Shown: in pieces, positions 15,618 through 16,242 of the stretch | Layout: every line of letters starts with the position of its first letter | Position numbering within the stretch: the first letter of the stretch is position 1 | Assembly: GCA_017452565.1 (NCBI GenBank) | Contig: JAFTMF010000067.1 | Span: forward strand, 1-16,242 | Direction of reading: 5' to 3' | DNA length: 16,242 bases | From: Clostridia bacterium | GTDB lineage: Bacteria; Bacillota; Clostridia; Oscillospirales; CAG-272 | Notes under the pieces: model-generated | Databases searched by the model: none | What the model saw: only the letters and a program-made list of their open reading frames with translations | What the model was told of the DNA's origin: nothing | Position numbers and translations under genes: made by a program

Positions 15618-15691
15618 TTGGAAAACTTTTTGAAAAAAGTTTTCCAAACCTTTCACAAACTTGTGTATGGCGCCACAAAGACTTGTGGCGC
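15618..15691 (-). repeat. composite hairpin element, copy B (points toward purH)
   Basis: Minus-strand order: 9-4-9 hairpin 15670-15691 (GCGCCACAA, GTCT, TTGTGGCGC), then CACAAGTTTGTG (15654-15665, itself a small dyad, corresponding to the AAGTTTTTG box), then the palindrome 15618-15647 with 8-bp arms TTGGAAAA / TTTTCCAA around CTTTTTTCAAAAAG. It has no GGGGC module; the palindrome runs straight into the GAGAG ribosome binding site of purH. Confidence 0.78.
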
Positions 15692-15714
15692 AAGAGTCGG
15701 TCATTCCACTTCCC

Positions 15715-15789
15715 TGCCCGACAAGTACTGGACGTTCAGCTTCGCTGAAGTCCGGGAGTTCGCCTACGGCGAACATCCCATGTTGGGCA
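15715..15789 (+). repeat. three-way-junction-like inverted repeat in the purO-purH spacer
   Basis: Outer arms TGCCCGACA (15715-15723) and TGTTGGGCA (15781-15789) pair at 8 of 9 positions (or all with one G-T, depending on strand). Inside are two adjacent hairpins: 15730-15753 (GGAC, a bulged G, TTCAGC, loop TTC, GCTGAA, GTCC) and 15754-15779 (GGGA, GTTCGCC, loop TAC, GGCGAAC, a bulged A, TCCC). It occupies the place of the 9-4-9 hairpin module in copy C. Confidence 0.65.
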
Positions 15790-15794
15790 TTTAG

Positions 15795-15863
15795 AGAAGT
15801 TTTTGGAGTTCCAAGAACCTTTTTTCAAAAAGGTTCTTGGTGGGGCATGGGGCAACGCCCCAT
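15795..15863 (+). repeat. composite hairpin element, copy C (points toward the purO 3' end)
   Basis: Plus strand: AGAAGTTTTTGGAG box, palindrome 15811-15840 with arms CCAAGAAC / GTTCTTGG around CTTTTTTCAAAAAG, spacer TGGGGC, then triloop hairpin 15847-15863 (ATGGGGC, AAC, GCCCCAT). The order and core match copy A, while the arms differ and stay complementary. It lies just downstream of the purO stop codon and could double as its terminator. Confidence 0.78.
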
Positions 15864-15873
15864 ACATAATAAA

Positions 15874-16242
15874 TTACTTATTCTTATTGATCATCCGATT
15901 CTGCTCTTCGCCGGTTTCCAGATCAACGTAGCGAACGTACATAGAGATCTTGTTCTGCTCGTTGAGGTTGTTCCAGATGTCGGCGGTGAAGGCATCGATA
16001 TCGTTGGGAATATAGATGCGCTCGGGCTCGGTGCAGAAGGTGGGGATAGGATTTCCGTCGCACATATAGGTGTGGATGAAGTGACCCAGACCGGGGAGCG
16101 CCGCATAGGAGTAGGTGTGACGGTTGCAAGCGGTGCCTTCGGGATCTGCGGACTTCAGAATGCTCATTTTGTAAGAGAAATCACGCTTCTTGAAGGTGAT
16201 CATACCGCTGATACGGGGGGTAAAGTTGGGGGGATCGGGCTC
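15874..16242 (-). CDS. purO: IMP cyclohydrolase (PurO-like), C-terminal part; 5' end outside window
   Basis: Closes the ring of FAICAR to give IMP, the last de novo purine step. The last 122 codons are visible, starting EPDPPNFTPRISGMITFKKR and including SADPEGTACNRHTYSYAALPGLGHFIHTYMCDGNPIPTF, which I recognise as the IMP_cyclohyd (PF07826) family found in archaea and in clostridia with stand-alone AICAR transformylase. The frame is open to the window edge, so 16203 is only an internal Met. The stop is TAA at 15874. The assignment is supported by the next gene, an AICAR transformylase lacking its cyclohydrolase domain. The N-terminal half, with the rest of the active site, cannot be checked. 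Confidence 0.82.
   Translation of the reverse strand, partial: EPDPPNFTPRISGMITFKKRDFSYKMSILKSADPEGTACNRHTYSYAALPGLGHFIHTYMCDGNPIPTFCTEPERIYIPNDIDAFTADIWNNLNEQNKISMYVRYVDLETGEEQNRMINKNK

Noticed and set aside
15715..15789. tRNA-like cloverleaf
   Set aside because: The length (75 nt) and branched fold are suggestive, but there are only two arms with 3-nt loops, no anticodon arm, no T-loop consensus and no CCA end.

Overview
The window looks like a chromosomal segment from an anaerobic Clostridia-type Firmicute, probably near Oscillospiraceae/Ruminococcaceae. The evidence is a two-gene BadF/HgdB-like activase system, a purine operon that uses a stand-alone AICAR transformylase plus a separate archaeal-type IMP cyclohydrolase (PurO) in place of bifunctional PurH, a large single-chain PurL, FakA, consensus sigma-A promoters and strong AGGAGG-type ribosome binding sites. 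Taxonomy is inferred from gene content and style. Every gene I can support is on the minus strand, so transcription runs from high to low coordinates. The long plus-strand open frames are antisense shadows.

Layout in the direction of transcription: (1) A purine block at 16242-9169: purO (5' end cut by the window edge), AICAR transformylase (purH-like), purD and purL. Together these cover formylglycinamide ribotide amidation, glycinamide ribotide synthesis and the last two steps to IMP. The purL frame carries one in-frame TAA (11845-11847) inside a conserved segment, which splits an otherwise intact frame of about 1237 codons into 345- and 887-residue parts. (2) aroF-type DAHP synthase (8973-7945), the entry step of the shikimate pathway. 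(3) A translationally coupled pair (7797-3533): a double BadF-type ATPase plus DUF2229 protein of 1004 aa, and an HgdB-like protein of 416 aa. These match the two parts of a protein that I recall as often fused (about 1400 aa), function unknown. (4) fakA (3299-1629) behind a perfect consensus promoter. (5) The first 478 codons of lon (1434 down to the window edge), with its own promoter.

The most unusual content is in the non-coding DNA. The two long spacers of the purine operon (14178-14419 and 15605-15873) each consist of two inverted copies of a composite hairpin element pointing outward from the centre. The modules come in a fixed order: a 9-bp stem with a 4-nt loop closed by CAA/TTG, then an AAGTTTTTG-like box, then a palindrome with a CTTTTTTCAAAAAG core and unrelated but self-complementary arms, and in two of four copies a GGGGC-N3-GCCCC triloop hairpin. 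The spacer after purL holds a different array: five triloop hairpins, four of them each followed by ACTTCAT. I do not recognise either as a named repeat family. No tRNA, rRNA, CRISPR array, insertion sequence or transposase gene was seen.
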